Assembly (NCBI RefSeq): GCF_016595675.1
Contig: NZ_JAENJH010000003.1
Span: 372,001 to 436,000 of the forward strand
Source of the DNA: Prauserella cavernicola
GTDB lineage: Bacteria; Actinomycetota; Actinomycetes; Mycobacteriales; Pseudonocardiaceae
Length of the DNA stretch: 64,000 bases
Direction: 5' to 3'
The notes under the pieces are model-generated. The model did not search any database. It was not told the origin of the DNA and saw only the letters and a program-made list of their open reading frames with translations. This document shows positions 43,704 to 52,610 of the stretch, in pieces. The position numbers were made by a program, and so were the translations under genes. Numbering within the stretch: position 1 is the first letter of the stretch; every line of letters begins with the position of its first letter.

Positions 43704-43949
43704 ATGATGGCCGTCACCCTTGACGCACAGCTGCTGGAGATCCTCGCGTGCCCGTCGCCGGACCACGCGCCGCTGACCCCCGGCACGCCGGACGACCCGG
43801 CGGCCGACGCGCTCACGTGCACCTCGTGCGGGCGGACCTACCCCGTCCGCGACGGCATTCCCGTGCTTCTGCTCGACGAAGCGACACCTCCGACCAACGG
43901 CGAGCCGGACACGGACTCGCCTGACGACTCCAGTTCCGATGGCGCTTGA
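43704..43949 (+). CDS. Trm112-like zinc-ribbon protein, 81 aa
   Basis: LDAQLLEILACPSPDHAPL plus LTCTSCGRTYPVRDGIPVLLLDEA is the Trm112/YcaR zinc-ribbon with Cys pair CTSC. The first pair is reduced to one Cys followed by Pro (ACPS). It can bind partner methyltransferases in other organisms. The next two codons after the start are Met, so 43704 or 43707 may be used; AAAGAGGA precedes. It overlaps the SIS gene by 11 bp. Confidence 0.88.
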   Translation: MMAVTLDAQLLEILACPSPDHAPLTPGTPDDPAADALTCTSCGRTYPVRDGIPVLLLDEATPPTNGEPDTDSPDDSSSDGA

Positions 43950-45030
43950 CGACACGCTGCTCGACGATCCCGCCCGGCTGAACGAGGCCGACGGCGCGGG
44001 GTTGCTGCGCGCCGCGGCGATGGCTGGCGCGCAGGTGCGGGCCACCATCGAGGCCGCGGCCGAGCTCGAGCTCTCCGACCGGCTCGACATCGGGCGGCCG
44101 CGCGCCGTCGTGCTCGTGGTCAGGCCCGGTGTCAGCCGCAGCGTGACCGCCGTGCTCAACGCGCTGCTCGCTCCCGCGTGCCCGGTGCCGGTCGTGATCT
44201 CCGAGACGGTGCCCAGCTGGATCGGGGCGCTCGACGTGGTGCTCGCGCACACCGACGACCCCTACGACAGCGACCTCGCGGGTTCGCTCGAGCGAGCGGC
44301 CCGCTACGGCGCCACAGTGGTGCTCTCGGCGCCGCCGGACGGGCCTGTCGCGTCGTCGATCGCGGGCAGGGGACTGCTCATCGCGCCGCGCGTGCTGGTG
44401 CCGCCCGAGCTGGCGTTCGCGAGGGCACTCACCGCGGGCCTGCTCACGGCCAACACGCTCGGCCTGCTCGTGTCCGACGTCGAGGGCCTCGCCGACCGGC
44501 TCGACAGCGAGGCCGAGCGCTGCCATCCCGGCCACGAGACGTTCGTCAACCCGGCCAAGGCGCTCGCTCTGCGCATCGCCGACCACACGCCCCTGCTGTG
44601 GGGCCTCGACCAGGTGGCGGTCGCCGCCGCACAACACGCCTCGTACGCGCTCGGTGCCCACGCGGGGATCGTCAGCGACGCCGCCGACTTCCGGCAGGCG
44701 CTGGCGCGGCCCGCGCTGCACCGGGCGGTCACGAGAAGCGGCGGAGAGCGCAACATCTTCGCCGATCCCGACGACTTCTCTGCCGAGGCCCCGCCGCCGA
44801 GGGCCTTTCTGCTCGCTGTCCGCACCGGCCAGGCCGCGGACGGCGCGCGGTACAGAGCGAGCGAAATGCTGCCCTCAGCCGACCTGCTGGCGCCCGCCGA
44901 CGAGATCAGCGCCGACGACGCGGGCTGCGCGGCTGTACTTGCACTTCGGTTCGAGCTGGCGGCCGTGTACCTGGGCCTCGCTGCTGGGACCATCGGGGGA
45001 GCTGGCCGGTACACGCCGGCGACGGCGTAG
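43939..45030 (+). CDS. SIS-domain protein (TobH-like, Rv3256c position), 363 aa
   Basis: The order pmm-SIS-manA and weak sugar-isomerase pattern (LVVRPGVSRSVTAVLNALLAPACPVPVVISE; YGATVVLSAPPDGPVASSIAGRG; SYALGAHAGI) point to a phosphosugar-binding SIS domain. The two-domain length suits bifunctional phosphoglucose/phosphomannose isomerases, but I see no complete catalytic set, so it may be regulatory. Translation overlaps the Trm112-like gene. Probably supports mannose metabolism. Confidence 0.75.
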   Translation: MALDDTLLDDPARLNEADGAGLLRAAAMAGAQVRATIEAAAELELSDRLDIGRPRAVVLVVRPGVSRSVTAVLNALLAPACPVPVVISETVPSWIGALDVVLAHTDDPYDSDLAGSLERAARYGATVVLSAPPDGPVASSIAGRGLLIAPRVLVPPELAFARALTAGLLTANTLGLLVSDVEGLADRLDSEAERCHPGHETFVNPAKALALRIADHTPLLWGLDQVAVAAAQHASYALGAHAGIVSDAADFRQALARPALHRAVTRSGGERNIFADPDDFSAEAPPPRAFLLAVRTGQAADGARYRASEMLPSADLLAPADEISADDAGCAAVLALRFELAAVYLGLAAGTIGGAGRYTPATA

Positions 45031-45084
45031 GCCAGCGATGAGGAAAGGCCGGTGCGACACGGCCGGCGAGGAGTGGAGTTGACC

Positions 45085-46314
45085 GTGGAACTGCTGCGCA
45101 ACGCCGTACGGCCATATGCGTGGGGGTCCCGAACCACGATCCCGGAGCTGCTGGGGCGTCCGGTGCCGTCGCCGCATCCGGAAGCGGAGTTGTGGATGGG
45201 CGCCCATCCCGGCGACCCGTCGCACGTGATCGGTCCGGATGGCACCGAGCACAGCCTGCTCGAACTGGTGGAGTCCGATCCGGTCGGTCAGCTCGGCGTG
45301 CGCTGCGCCGAACACTGGGGCGGCAGGCTGCCGTTCCTGCTCAAGATCCTCGCGGCCGAGGAGCCGCTGTCGATGCAGGCCCACCCGTCGGCCCAGCAGG
45401 CCGCCGAGGGTTACGCGCGCGAGGAGGCCGCCGGCATCGCCCGGGACGCGTCCAACCGCAACTACCCGGACCCCACGGCCAAGCCCGAGCTGGTCTGCGC
45501 GCTCACCGAGTTCCACGCGCTCGCCGGGTTCCGAGACCCGGACCGCACCGTCGAGCTGCTGCGCGCCATCGACACCCCGGGGCTCACGAAGTACAGCGAG
45601 CTGCTCGCCGCGCAGCCGGACCCCGACGGGCTCCGCGCGCTGTTCACGACGTTCATCACCCTGCCGCAGCCCGCGCTCGACGAGCTGCTGCCCGAGGTGC
45701 TCGACGCGTGCGTGCGCCACGTCAAGGACCACGGGGAGTTCGACGCCGAGTGCCGCACCGTGCTCGGCCTCGGCGAGACGCACCCGAGGGACGCGGGCGT
45801 GCTCGCCGCGCTGCTGCTCAACCGGCTGACCCTGCATGCGGGCGAGGCCATCTACCTGCCCGCCGGCAACCTGCACCTCTACCTGCACGGCACCGCGGTG
45901 GAGATCCTCGCCAACTCGGACAACATCCTGCGTTGCGGGCTCACGCCGAAGCACGTCGACGTTCCCGAGCTGCTGCGCGTGGTCGACTTCGCGTGCGGTG
46001 ACATGCCCGTGCTCTCCGGCGAGGCCGCGGGCCGGTCGTCGGTGTATCGCACGGGCACGCCGGAGTTCGAGCTCTCGCGGGTCGAGTGGACCGACGGCGA
46101 CCGCGGTGAGCTGGACCTGCACGGCACCGGACCCGAGATCCTGTTGTGCACGGCGGGTGAGCTGCTGCTGTGTGCCGACGACGGCACCAAGGTGGAGCTG
46201 CACCGGGGTGAGTCGGTGTGGCTGCCCGCGTCCGATCCCGGGGTGAAAGTGCGCCCGATCGGCACTGAGCCCGCTCACCTGTTCAGGGCAACCGTCGGTA
46301 CCTGTATCGACTGA
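45085..46314 (+). CDS. manA: Mannose-6-phosphate isomerase, 409 aa
   Basis: Type I zinc enzyme, fructose-6-P to mannose-6-P. VELLRNAVRPYAWGSRTTIPELLG at the start, QAHPSAQQA and KPELVCALTEFHALAGFR carry the zinc ligands (Gln/His and Glu), and LHLYLHGTAVEILANSDNILRCGLTPKHVDV the C-terminal site. Length is normal. GTG 45085 with GTGGAG upstream gives the family N-terminus (VELLR). It completes the mannose supply set with pmm. Confidence 0.94.
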   Translation: MELLRNAVRPYAWGSRTTIPELLGRPVPSPHPEAELWMGAHPGDPSHVIGPDGTEHSLLELVESDPVGQLGVRCAEHWGGRLPFLLKILAAEEPLSMQAHPSAQQAAEGYAREEAAGIARDASNRNYPDPTAKPELVCALTEFHALAGFRDPDRTVELLRAIDTPGLTKYSELLAAQPDPDGLRALFTTFITLPQPALDELLPEVLDACVRHVKDHGEFDAECRTVLGLGETHPRDAGVLAALLLNRLTLHAGEAIYLPAGNLHLYLHGTAVEILANSDNILRCGLTPKHVDVPELLRVVDFACGDMPVLSGEAAGRSSVYRTGTPEFELSRVEWTDGDRGELDLHGTGPEILLCTAGELLLCADDGTKVELHRGESVWLPASDPGVKVRPIGTEPAHLFRATVGTCID

Positions 46315-46423
46315 CTCGCTCCACGGACTGTGTTCGTTCCGTGTGGTCCCGTTCTCCAAGATCGTCTGTACGGGTGACGAACTGCGTCATCTGTCCGGGG
46401 ATCGAATCAAGGAGAACTACGCA

Positions 46424-46933
46424 GTGAGCACCCACTTCGCTGCCGGTCCGGTGCCCAGCGCGCCTGCCGTCAACCGTCCCGCCACGTTGCTCGCCGCGCT
46501 CGTCGCGGCGGCGGTCGGGGCACTGGCCACGATCGGCAACGCCATCGTCATGCGAACCGGCGGCGACGACCTGGCCGTCGAGGTCCTCGCGAGCGCGCTC
46601 GGCAGGCCGCCGGAGCTGATCAGCACGATGGCTCCGTCGTCCGTCATCGCCGACGTGTCCGACACGCTGTCCACGCGCGGCACCATGGCGCTGCTCGCGG
46701 GAGTCGGTCTGGTGGTGTTCGCCCTGCTCATGCGCAAGGCAGCGACGTGGTCGCGGGTGCTGGTGACGATCTTCGCGGTGCTCACCGGCCTGATCGCGGG
46801 CAGGGTCGCGACCGACGACGGCAGCACGATCATGATCGTGCTCGGAATCCTGGGCGTGCTCGGCGCCGTCGCGGCGATCGTGCTCACGTGGCTGCCCGCC
46901 AACGGGCGCTACGCGAAGGCATTGAAAAACTGA
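46424..46933 (+). CDS. Four-helix membrane protein, 169 aa
   Basis: Four hydrophobic segments: LLAALVAAAVGALATIGNAIVM, GTMALLAGVGLVVFALLM, WSRVLVTIFAVLTGLIAG and STIMIVLGILGVLGAVAAIVLTWLP. A loop of about 40 residues (MRTGGDDLAVEVLASALGRPPELISTM) follows the first. GTG 46424 has AAGGAG upstream; an earlier frame start lacks it. No known family. It converges with the AfsR-type gene, 15 bp apart. Confidence 0.78.
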   Translation: MSTHFAAGPVPSAPAVNRPATLLAALVAAAVGALATIGNAIVMRTGGDDLAVEVLASALGRPPELISTMAPSSVIADVSDTLSTRGTMALLAGVGLVVFALLMRKAATWSRVLVTIFAVLTGLIAGRVATDDGSTIMIVLGILGVLGAVAAIVLTWLPANGRYAKALKN

Positions 46934-46948
46934 CGAACGCGGGCTGAG

Positions 46949-49900
46949 TCAAGCCTGACGACTGGGGGTGACGCCGGGCGTGCCCGCGACGACGGCGCGT
47001 CCGGTGCCCCGGGTCAGCTTCATCAGCAACGCCACCAGGGTGGCCGCGCTGGCGTCCCTCGGGTCGGTGAGCAGGTCGGCCTCCGCTCGCGCCGCCTCGG
47101 CGCTCGTGGGTTGCCCGACGGCGTCGTAGGCCGTCGCCAGCACCCGCAGCGACACGACCGTCGACGCCACACTGCCCATGGACCGGAACTCCGCGAGCCC
47201 CGTGTTCAGCAGCTCGATCGCCTCGGGTGCCCGGTCCTCGCCGATCAGGCCCGCCGCGAGCGCCCGCGCGCACGAGAGCTCCCTCGGCCGCTCGTTGAGC
47301 GCCCTCGCCAGGTCGTGCGCCTCGGTGTAGGCCGCCACCGCCTCGTCGCGTTTGCCGAGACCGGCGTTGATCGCCCCGAGCGTGCGCAGCGACCTGGCCA
47401 GCGACGAGCGCACGGACACCGCCCGCAGCAGCTCCACCGACTCCGTTGCCAGTTCCCGCGCCGTGGCCAGCTCACCGGCCAGCGTGAGCGACCACGCCAG
47501 CCCGCCGAGCGCCTGCGCGATCGGCACCGGAGCACCGGAGTGCCGCGCGGCGACGAGCGCGTTGCGGTTCACGCGCACCGAGTCACCGAGCCTGCCGAGC
47601 CGGTTGAACGCCTCGGTCCTGATCTGTTCGACGTGCTGGGTCGCGGCCTCGTCGGGCTGTTCCCGCAGCAGGGCGAGGGCGTGGTCGGCCACCTCGAGCG
47701 ACTCTCCCGGCCTGCCCAGCCCGACCAGACAGCGCGCGAGGTTCGCGGCGACCCACGCGGCCGTGTGCCGCTCGCCGAGTTCGAGCAGTGCCGATGCGCA
47801 CGCGCGGTAGCGGCGCTCGGCCTCCTCGTGCTCGCCCCTCGCATGTACCAGCACCGCCAGGTTGGCCTCCGCCCACGCGGCGACCTTCGGCACGCCCGCC
47901 TTGCGAGCGAGCCTGAGCAGGTTCTCGTGGCAGGCCCGCATGTCCGCGTACTGCCCGTGCAGCCACAGGTAGCCGCTCAGCCGTTCCAGCAGCAACACGG
48001 CCTCGCCGTGCCAGCCGTTGCGAAAGATCGCGCCGATCACCGTGACCAGGTTGGCCCGCTCGGTGGCGAACCACGTGTGCGGATCGTCCACGAGCCGGGC
48101 GACGGTCTCGCCGGCCAGCGAGTCCTCGGACGCGCCAAAGGGCCACCTCGGCAGCGGCACGGTCCACGGCAGCTGCCGCGTGGCGGCCTCGGCCAGCGCC
48201 ACCGTGACGTGCACGAGTGTGTGCACCTTCGTCGTGTCCCCGTGCTGCTCGCGTGCGAACACCCGCACCAGGTCGTGCAGCCGGAACCGCGGCTCACCGG
48301 TGGCGTCGACGCCGACCGGGGCCAGCAGGCTCGCCTCGACCAGCTCCTCGACGGCCCCGTCGGCTCCGGGGTCGTCGATCAGCACGGCGATGGCCCAGGC
48401 CGGCGCCTCGATGTCGCCGCACAACGCGAGCGCCCGTACTCCCTCGCGGGCGAGCGGCGTCAGCGCCTCGAAACTCAGCGCGATGCTCGTCCGCACCTGC
48501 CGATCGCTGACGCTGAGCTCGTCCAGCCGGTTGCGCTCGTCGTCGAGCCGGTCGGCCAGCGTCCGCAGCCGCAGGTTGGGCCTGATCGCCAGCCGCGTGC
48601 CCGCGATGCGCAGCGCCAGCGGCAGGTTGCCGCACGCGGCGGCGATGCGCGCCGCGTCGTCGGGCTCGCCGCCGACGCGGTCCGGTCCGGCGAGGTGCGA
48701 CAGCAGGGCGGCCGCCTCGTGGTCGTCGAACGGCCCGAGCGGCACGCGCCGGGCCCCGTCGAGCGCGCTGAGCCTGCGCCTGCTCGTCACCAGCACCGCA
48801 CAGCCCGGTGTGCCGGGCAGCAGCGGGCGCACCTGCTCCGCCGAGGCGGCGTCGTCGAGCACCACCAGCACCTTGCGGTCGGTCAGCCTGCCCCGGTACG
48901 CCGCGGCCCGCGCGTGCGGATCGTCGGGGATCGCGGGGCCGCTCACGCCCAGCGCGCGCAGCAGGTCCGCGAGTACGTCGGCGGGATCGCGCGGCTGCCA
49001 GGCCCCGCTGAGCTGCACGAACAGCTGGCCGTCCGGGAACCGCCCGCGCACGTGGTGTCCCACGCGCACGGCCAGCGTGCTCTTGCCCGCGCCTGGCTCC
49101 CCGCTGAGCACCGTCACCGGCATCGCCGCCTCGGTGGTGAGCGAATCGGCGAGCACCCGCACCTGCTCCTCGCGACCGGAGAAGTCGGCGAGGTCCGCGG
49201 GCAGCTGGCAGATCGGCCACGGCGAGGCAGTGCCCGGCCCGGCGTCGTCCCCGCGCAGCACGGCCTCGTGCACGCGCCGGAGCTCGGCCCCCGGGTCGAC
49301 GCCCAGCTCGTCGGCCAGCGCCGCCCGGATGCGGCCGTGGACGGCCAGCGCCTCGGCCTGCCGTCCCGAGCGCTGCAGCGCGAGCATCAACAGCGCCGCG
49401 GCCCGCTCGCGCAGCGGATTCGCCGCGAGGAACTGCTCCAGCTCGGCGACGAGTTCGGCGTGCCCGCCCGTGGCGAGCCCGGCCTCGGCCAGGTCCTCGA
49501 ACACCGTCAGCCGCTCGCCGTCGAGCCTCGCCGCGACGGGCGTGAGCGAGGGCACGTGGACGTCGGCGAGCGCGGGTCCCCGCCACTGCGCGAGCGCGAC
49601 GCGCAGGTGCGCCGCCGCGGCGGCGTGCTCGCCGGCCTGAGCCGCGCGCCTGCCCCTGGCCGCCTCGGCCTCGAACGTCAGCAGGTCCACCTCGGCGTCG
49701 TCGGCCCGCAGCCGGTAGCCGCCGGGCGCGTGCTCGATGGGCACCCCGAGCCGTTCCCGTAGCCGCGAGACGTAGGTGTGCAGGTTGGAGGCGTAGGACT
49801 TGGGCGGCACGTCCGGCCAGAGGGCCTCCACCAGTGAGTCGACGGGCACGAACTCGCCCGCGCGAGCCAGCAGCATCGCGAGCAGCGTGCGCTGCCGCTC

Positions 49901-49972
49901 GCCCCGCAACCGGACGAACCGCCCTTCGGGATCGGAGACGGTCAGGGGACCGAGCACACCGAAACTCGCCAC
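46949..49972 (-). CDS. AfsR/SARP-type regulator with NB-ARC and TPR domains, 1007 aa
   Basis: Residues about 1-95 are a winged-helix SARP DNA-binding domain (LRGERQRTLLAMLLARAGEFV, SLVEALWPDVPPKSYASNLHTYVSRLRERLG). A bacterial transcriptional activator domain (about 96-240) follows, then an NB-ARC ATPase with P-loop LSGEPGAGKST and DD in VLVVLDDAAS. From about 640 on, TPR-like repeats run to near the end. This is the layout of AfsR-like STAND regulators that control secondary metabolism. No biosynthetic cluster is adjacent, so the target is unknown. Confidence 0.9.
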   Translation of the reverse strand: MASFGVLGPLTVSDPEGRFVRLRGERQRTLLAMLLARAGEFVPVDSLVEALWPDVPPKSYASNLHTYVSRLRERLGVPIEHAPGGYRLRADDAEVDLLTFEAEAARGRRAAQAGEHAAAAAHLRVALAQWRGPALADVHVPSLTPVAARLDGERLTVFEDLAEAGLATGGHAELVAELEQFLAANPLRERAAALLMLALQRSGRQAEALAVHGRIRAALADELGVDPGAELRRVHEAVLRGDDAGPGTASPWPICQLPADLADFSGREEQVRVLADSLTTEAAMPVTVLSGEPGAGKSTLAVRVGHHVRGRFPDGQLFVQLSGAWQPRDPADVLADLLRALGVSGPAIPDDPHARAAAYRGRLTDRKVLVVLDDAASAEQVRPLLPGTPGCAVLVTSRRRLSALDGARRVPLGPFDDHEAAALLSHLAGPDRVGGEPDDAARIAAACGNLPLALRIAGTRLAIRPNLRLRTLADRLDDERNRLDELSVSDRQVRTSIALSFEALTPLAREGVRALALCGDIEAPAWAIAVLIDDPGADGAVEELVEASLLAPVGVDATGEPRFRLHDLVRVFAREQHGDTTKVHTLVHVTVALAEAATRQLPWTVPLPRWPFGASEDSLAGETVARLVDDPHTWFATERANLVTVIGAIFRNGWHGEAVLLLERLSGYLWLHGQYADMRACHENLLRLARKAGVPKVAAWAEANLAVLVHARGEHEEAERRYRACASALLELGERHTAAWVAANLARCLVGLGRPGESLEVADHALALLREQPDEAATQHVEQIRTEAFNRLGRLGDSVRVNRNALVAARHSGAPVPIAQALGGLAWSLTLAGELATARELATESVELLRAVSVRSSLARSLRTLGAINAGLGKRDEAVAAYTEAHDLARALNERPRELSCARALAAGLIGEDRAPEAIELLNTGLAEFRSMGSVASTVVSLRVLATAYDAVGQPTSAEAARAEADLLTDPRDASAATLVALLMKLTRGTGRAVVAGTPGVTPSRQA

Positions 49973-50074
49973 CAGCGTCCTTCCCCAGCCTGAAGGCCAG
50001 AAAGTTTACGCACCGGCCCGCGGAGCGTCCTAAGCTGCACGCCGTCGATCCCACGAGAACCCGAGGGGGCGAGG

Positions 50075-50989
50075 GTGGCAGCAAGCGGCGGCACCAAGGC
50101 GATCCTGGCGGCACTGGGCGCCAACGCGGGCATCGCGGTGGCCAAGTTCGTCGGCTTTCTCATCACCGGCTCGTCGTCGATGCTGGCCGAGTCCGTGCAC
50201 TCGGTCGCCGACACCTCCAACCAGGGCCTGCTCCTGCTCGGCCAGAAGACCTCGCGTCGCAGGGCCACGAAGGAGCACCCGTTCGGCTACGGCCGCGACC
50301 GCTACTTCTACGCCTTCGTCGTCGCGCTGATGCTGTTCACGCTCGGCTCGGCGTTCGCGCTCTACGAGGGCATCCACAAGGTCCAGCACCCCGAGGACCT
50401 GACCTCGCCGCTGGTGGCCGTGGTGATCCTGCTCGTCGCCATCGCGCTCGAGAGCTACAGCTTCCGCACCGCCATCGTCGAGTCGCGCAAGATCAAGGGC
50501 GACACGACGTGGTGGGGTTTCATCCGGCAGTCCAAGACCCCCGAGCTGCCGGTGGTGCTGCTCGAGGACGCCGGAGCCCTGTTCGGTCTCGTCTTCGCGC
50601 TACTGGGCGTGGGGCTCTCCGTGCTCACCGGCGACGCGGTGTGGGACGGCGTCGGCACGATCATGATCGGCGTGCTGCTCGGTGTCATCGCCGTCACGCT
50701 CATCATCGAGACGAAGAGTCTGCTGATCGGCGAGGGCGCGGGCGAGCGCGAACTCGAGACCATCGTCGGTGAGCTCGTCTCGGGCGACATCGAGCGCGTC
50801 ATCCACATCCGCACCCAGTACCTCGGTCCCGACGAGCTGCTGGTGGCGGCCAAGCTCGCGCTGCGCAGCGGCCTGCCCATGCGCGACGTGGCGACCGCGA
50901 TCGACGAGGCCGAACGGCGCGTGCGGGCGAAAGTTCCCGCCGCACGGCTCATCTACCTGGAGCCCGACCTGGACCGGGCCCTCGCCTGA
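50075..50989 (+). CDS. Cation diffusion facilitator family transporter, 304 aa
   Basis: Antiporter of Zn(II)/Fe(II)/Mn(II)-like ions. Helix II motif SMLAESVHSVADTSNQGLLLLG and helix V VVLLEDAGALFGLVFALLGVGL hold the usual acidic/His metal residues. The C-terminal ferredoxin-like cytoplasmic domain (VIHIRTQYLGPDELLVAAKLALR) is present. GTG 50075 follows GAGGGGGCGAG. The metal is not deducible; no metalloregulator is adjacent. Confidence 0.9.
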   Translation: MAASGGTKAILAALGANAGIAVAKFVGFLITGSSSMLAESVHSVADTSNQGLLLLGQKTSRRRATKEHPFGYGRDRYFYAFVVALMLFTLGSAFALYEGIHKVQHPEDLTSPLVAVVILLVAIALESYSFRTAIVESRKIKGDTTWWGFIRQSKTPELPVVLLEDAGALFGLVFALLGVGLSVLTGDAVWDGVGTIMIGVLLGVIAVTLIIETKSLLIGEGAGERELETIVGELVSGDIERVIHIRTQYLGPDELLVAAKLALRSGLPMRDVATAIDEAERRVRAKVPAARLIYLEPDLDRALA

Positions 50990-51057
50990 CTCTGCCCGAA
51001 CTCACCGATTAGTGTGACCCGCCGGTCCTGTAATCCAGGCGTTTCAAGGAGGAGACC

Positions 51058-52599
51058 GTGCCGGGAACCGGTATGTGGCGGACCAAGTCTGTCGAGCAAT
51101 CCATAGCCGATACCGACGAGCCGGGGACCCGGCTCCGAAGAAACCTCGGCGCGTGGGACCTGACCGTTTTCGGTGTCGCCGTGATGATCGGTGCGGGCAT
51201 CTTCACGCTCACCGCGCGCACCGCGGGTGACATGTCCGGCCCGTCGGTGGCGCTCGCGTTCACCTTCGCCGGGATCGCGTGTGGCCTCGCGGCGCTCTGC
51301 TACGCCGAGTTCGCCTCGACGGTGCCGGTCGCGGGTAGCGCCTACACCTTCTCCTACGCCACGTTCGGCGAGTTCCTCGCGTGGATCATCGGCTGGGACC
51401 TCATCCTCGAGTTCTCGGTGGCCGCGGCCGCGGTCGCCAAGGGCTGGTCGGTCTACCTCCAGGACGTGCTCGTCGCCGCGTTCGGCGAGGGCGCCTCGAC
51501 AACGGTGGACATCGGCGGCATCAGCGCCGACTGGGGTTCGCTGCTGCTGGTCGGCATCCTGGCCGGGCTGCTGACGGCGGGCACCAAGCTGTCCTCGCGC
51601 TTCAGCATCGTGATCACGGCGATGAAGGTCGTGATCATCCTCTTCGTGATCGTCCTCGGCATCGCCTACATCAGCCCGGACAACTACACGCCGTTCATCC
51701 CGCCGGCGGGCGAGGGCGGTGAGGCCGGCCAGGGCATCGAGCAGTCGCTGTTCTCCGTGCTGGTCGGCGGTTCCACCAGCGTCTACGGTGCGTTCGGCCT
51801 GCTTGCGGGCGCCTCGCTGGTGTTCTTCGCGTTCATCGGCTTCGACATCGTCGCCACCACCGCGGAGGAGACCCGCAACCCGCAGCGCAACGTCCCGCGA
51901 GGCATCCTCGGCTCGCTCGCGATCGTCACCGTGCTCTACGTGGCGACCTCGCTCGTGGTCTCGGGCATGGTGCCCTACACCGACCTGGCCACGGACGCCG
52001 AGCCGGAGGGCCGCAAGACGCTCGCCACGGCGTTCTCACTCAACGGCGTCGACTGGGCGGCAAACATCATCTCCGTCGGCGCGCTCGCCGGTCTCACCAC
52101 GGTGGTCATGGTGCTGATGCTCGGCCAGCAGCGCGTGCTGTTCGCGATGGCGCGCGACGGACTGGTCCCGCGCAAGCTCGCCAAGACCGGCAAGCGCGGC
52201 ACCCCGGTGCGCGTCAACATCCTGGTCGGCATCGTCGTCGCCATCGCCGCCACGTTCTTCGAGGCCGACAAGCTCGAGGAAATGGTCAACGTCGGCACGC
52301 TGTTCGCGTTCGTGCTGGTGTCGGCGGGTGTGCTGGTGCTGCGCAAGACGCGGCCCGACCTGCCGCGCGGCTTCCGCGTGCCGTGGGTTCCGGTGATCCC
52401 GATCCTGGCGATCGTCGCCTGCGTGTGGCTGATGCTGAACCTGACCGTGCTCACCTGGGTCCGGTTCCTGGCCTGGATGGCGCTCGGCGTGGTCGTCTAC
52501 TTCGCCTACAGCAAGCGGCACTCGCTGCTCGGCAAGAGGATCAAGGAGCAGGAGAAGGAACAGGCCGAGGAGCCTGGTCCGGTCTCCTCGTCCGACTGA
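51058..52599 (+). CDS. APC-family amino acid permease, 513 aa
   Basis: About 12 helices. Helix I has the substrate motif FGVAVMIGAGIFTLTARTAGDMSGPSVALAF and helix VI FFAFIGFDIVATTAEETRNPQRNVPRGI, typical of cationic amino acid transporters (YfnA/CAT-like). Strong GGAGGAGA before GTG 51058. The charged C-terminal tail (KRIKEQEKEQAEE) is cytoplasmic. Same neighbourhood as Rv3253c, a predicted cationic amino acid permease. Confidence 0.92.
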   Translation: MPGTGMWRTKSVEQSIADTDEPGTRLRRNLGAWDLTVFGVAVMIGAGIFTLTARTAGDMSGPSVALAFTFAGIACGLAALCYAEFASTVPVAGSAYTFSYATFGEFLAWIIGWDLILEFSVAAAAVAKGWSVYLQDVLVAAFGEGASTTVDIGGISADWGSLLLVGILAGLLTAGTKLSSRFSIVITAMKVVIILFVIVLGIAYISPDNYTPFIPPAGEGGEAGQGIEQSLFSVLVGGSTSVYGAFGLLAGASLVFFAFIGFDIVATTAEETRNPQRNVPRGILGSLAIVTVLYVATSLVVSGMVPYTDLATDAEPEGRKTLATAFSLNGVDWAANIISVGALAGLTTVVMVLMLGQQRVLFAMARDGLVPRKLAKTGKRGTPVRVNILVGIVVAIAATFFEADKLEEMVNVGTLFAFVLVSAGVLVLRKTRPDLPRGFRVPWVPVIPILAIVACVWLMLNLTVLTWVRFLAWMALGVVVYFAYSKRHSLLGKRIKEQEKEQAEEPGPVSSSD

Positions 52600-52610
52600 G
52601 CCCTACCCGG

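Noticed and set aside
47111-49762. 883-residue open frame opposite the AfsR-type gene
   Set aside because: Shadow frame with Arg/His/Pro bias; the minus strand shows SARP, NB-ARC and TPR domains.
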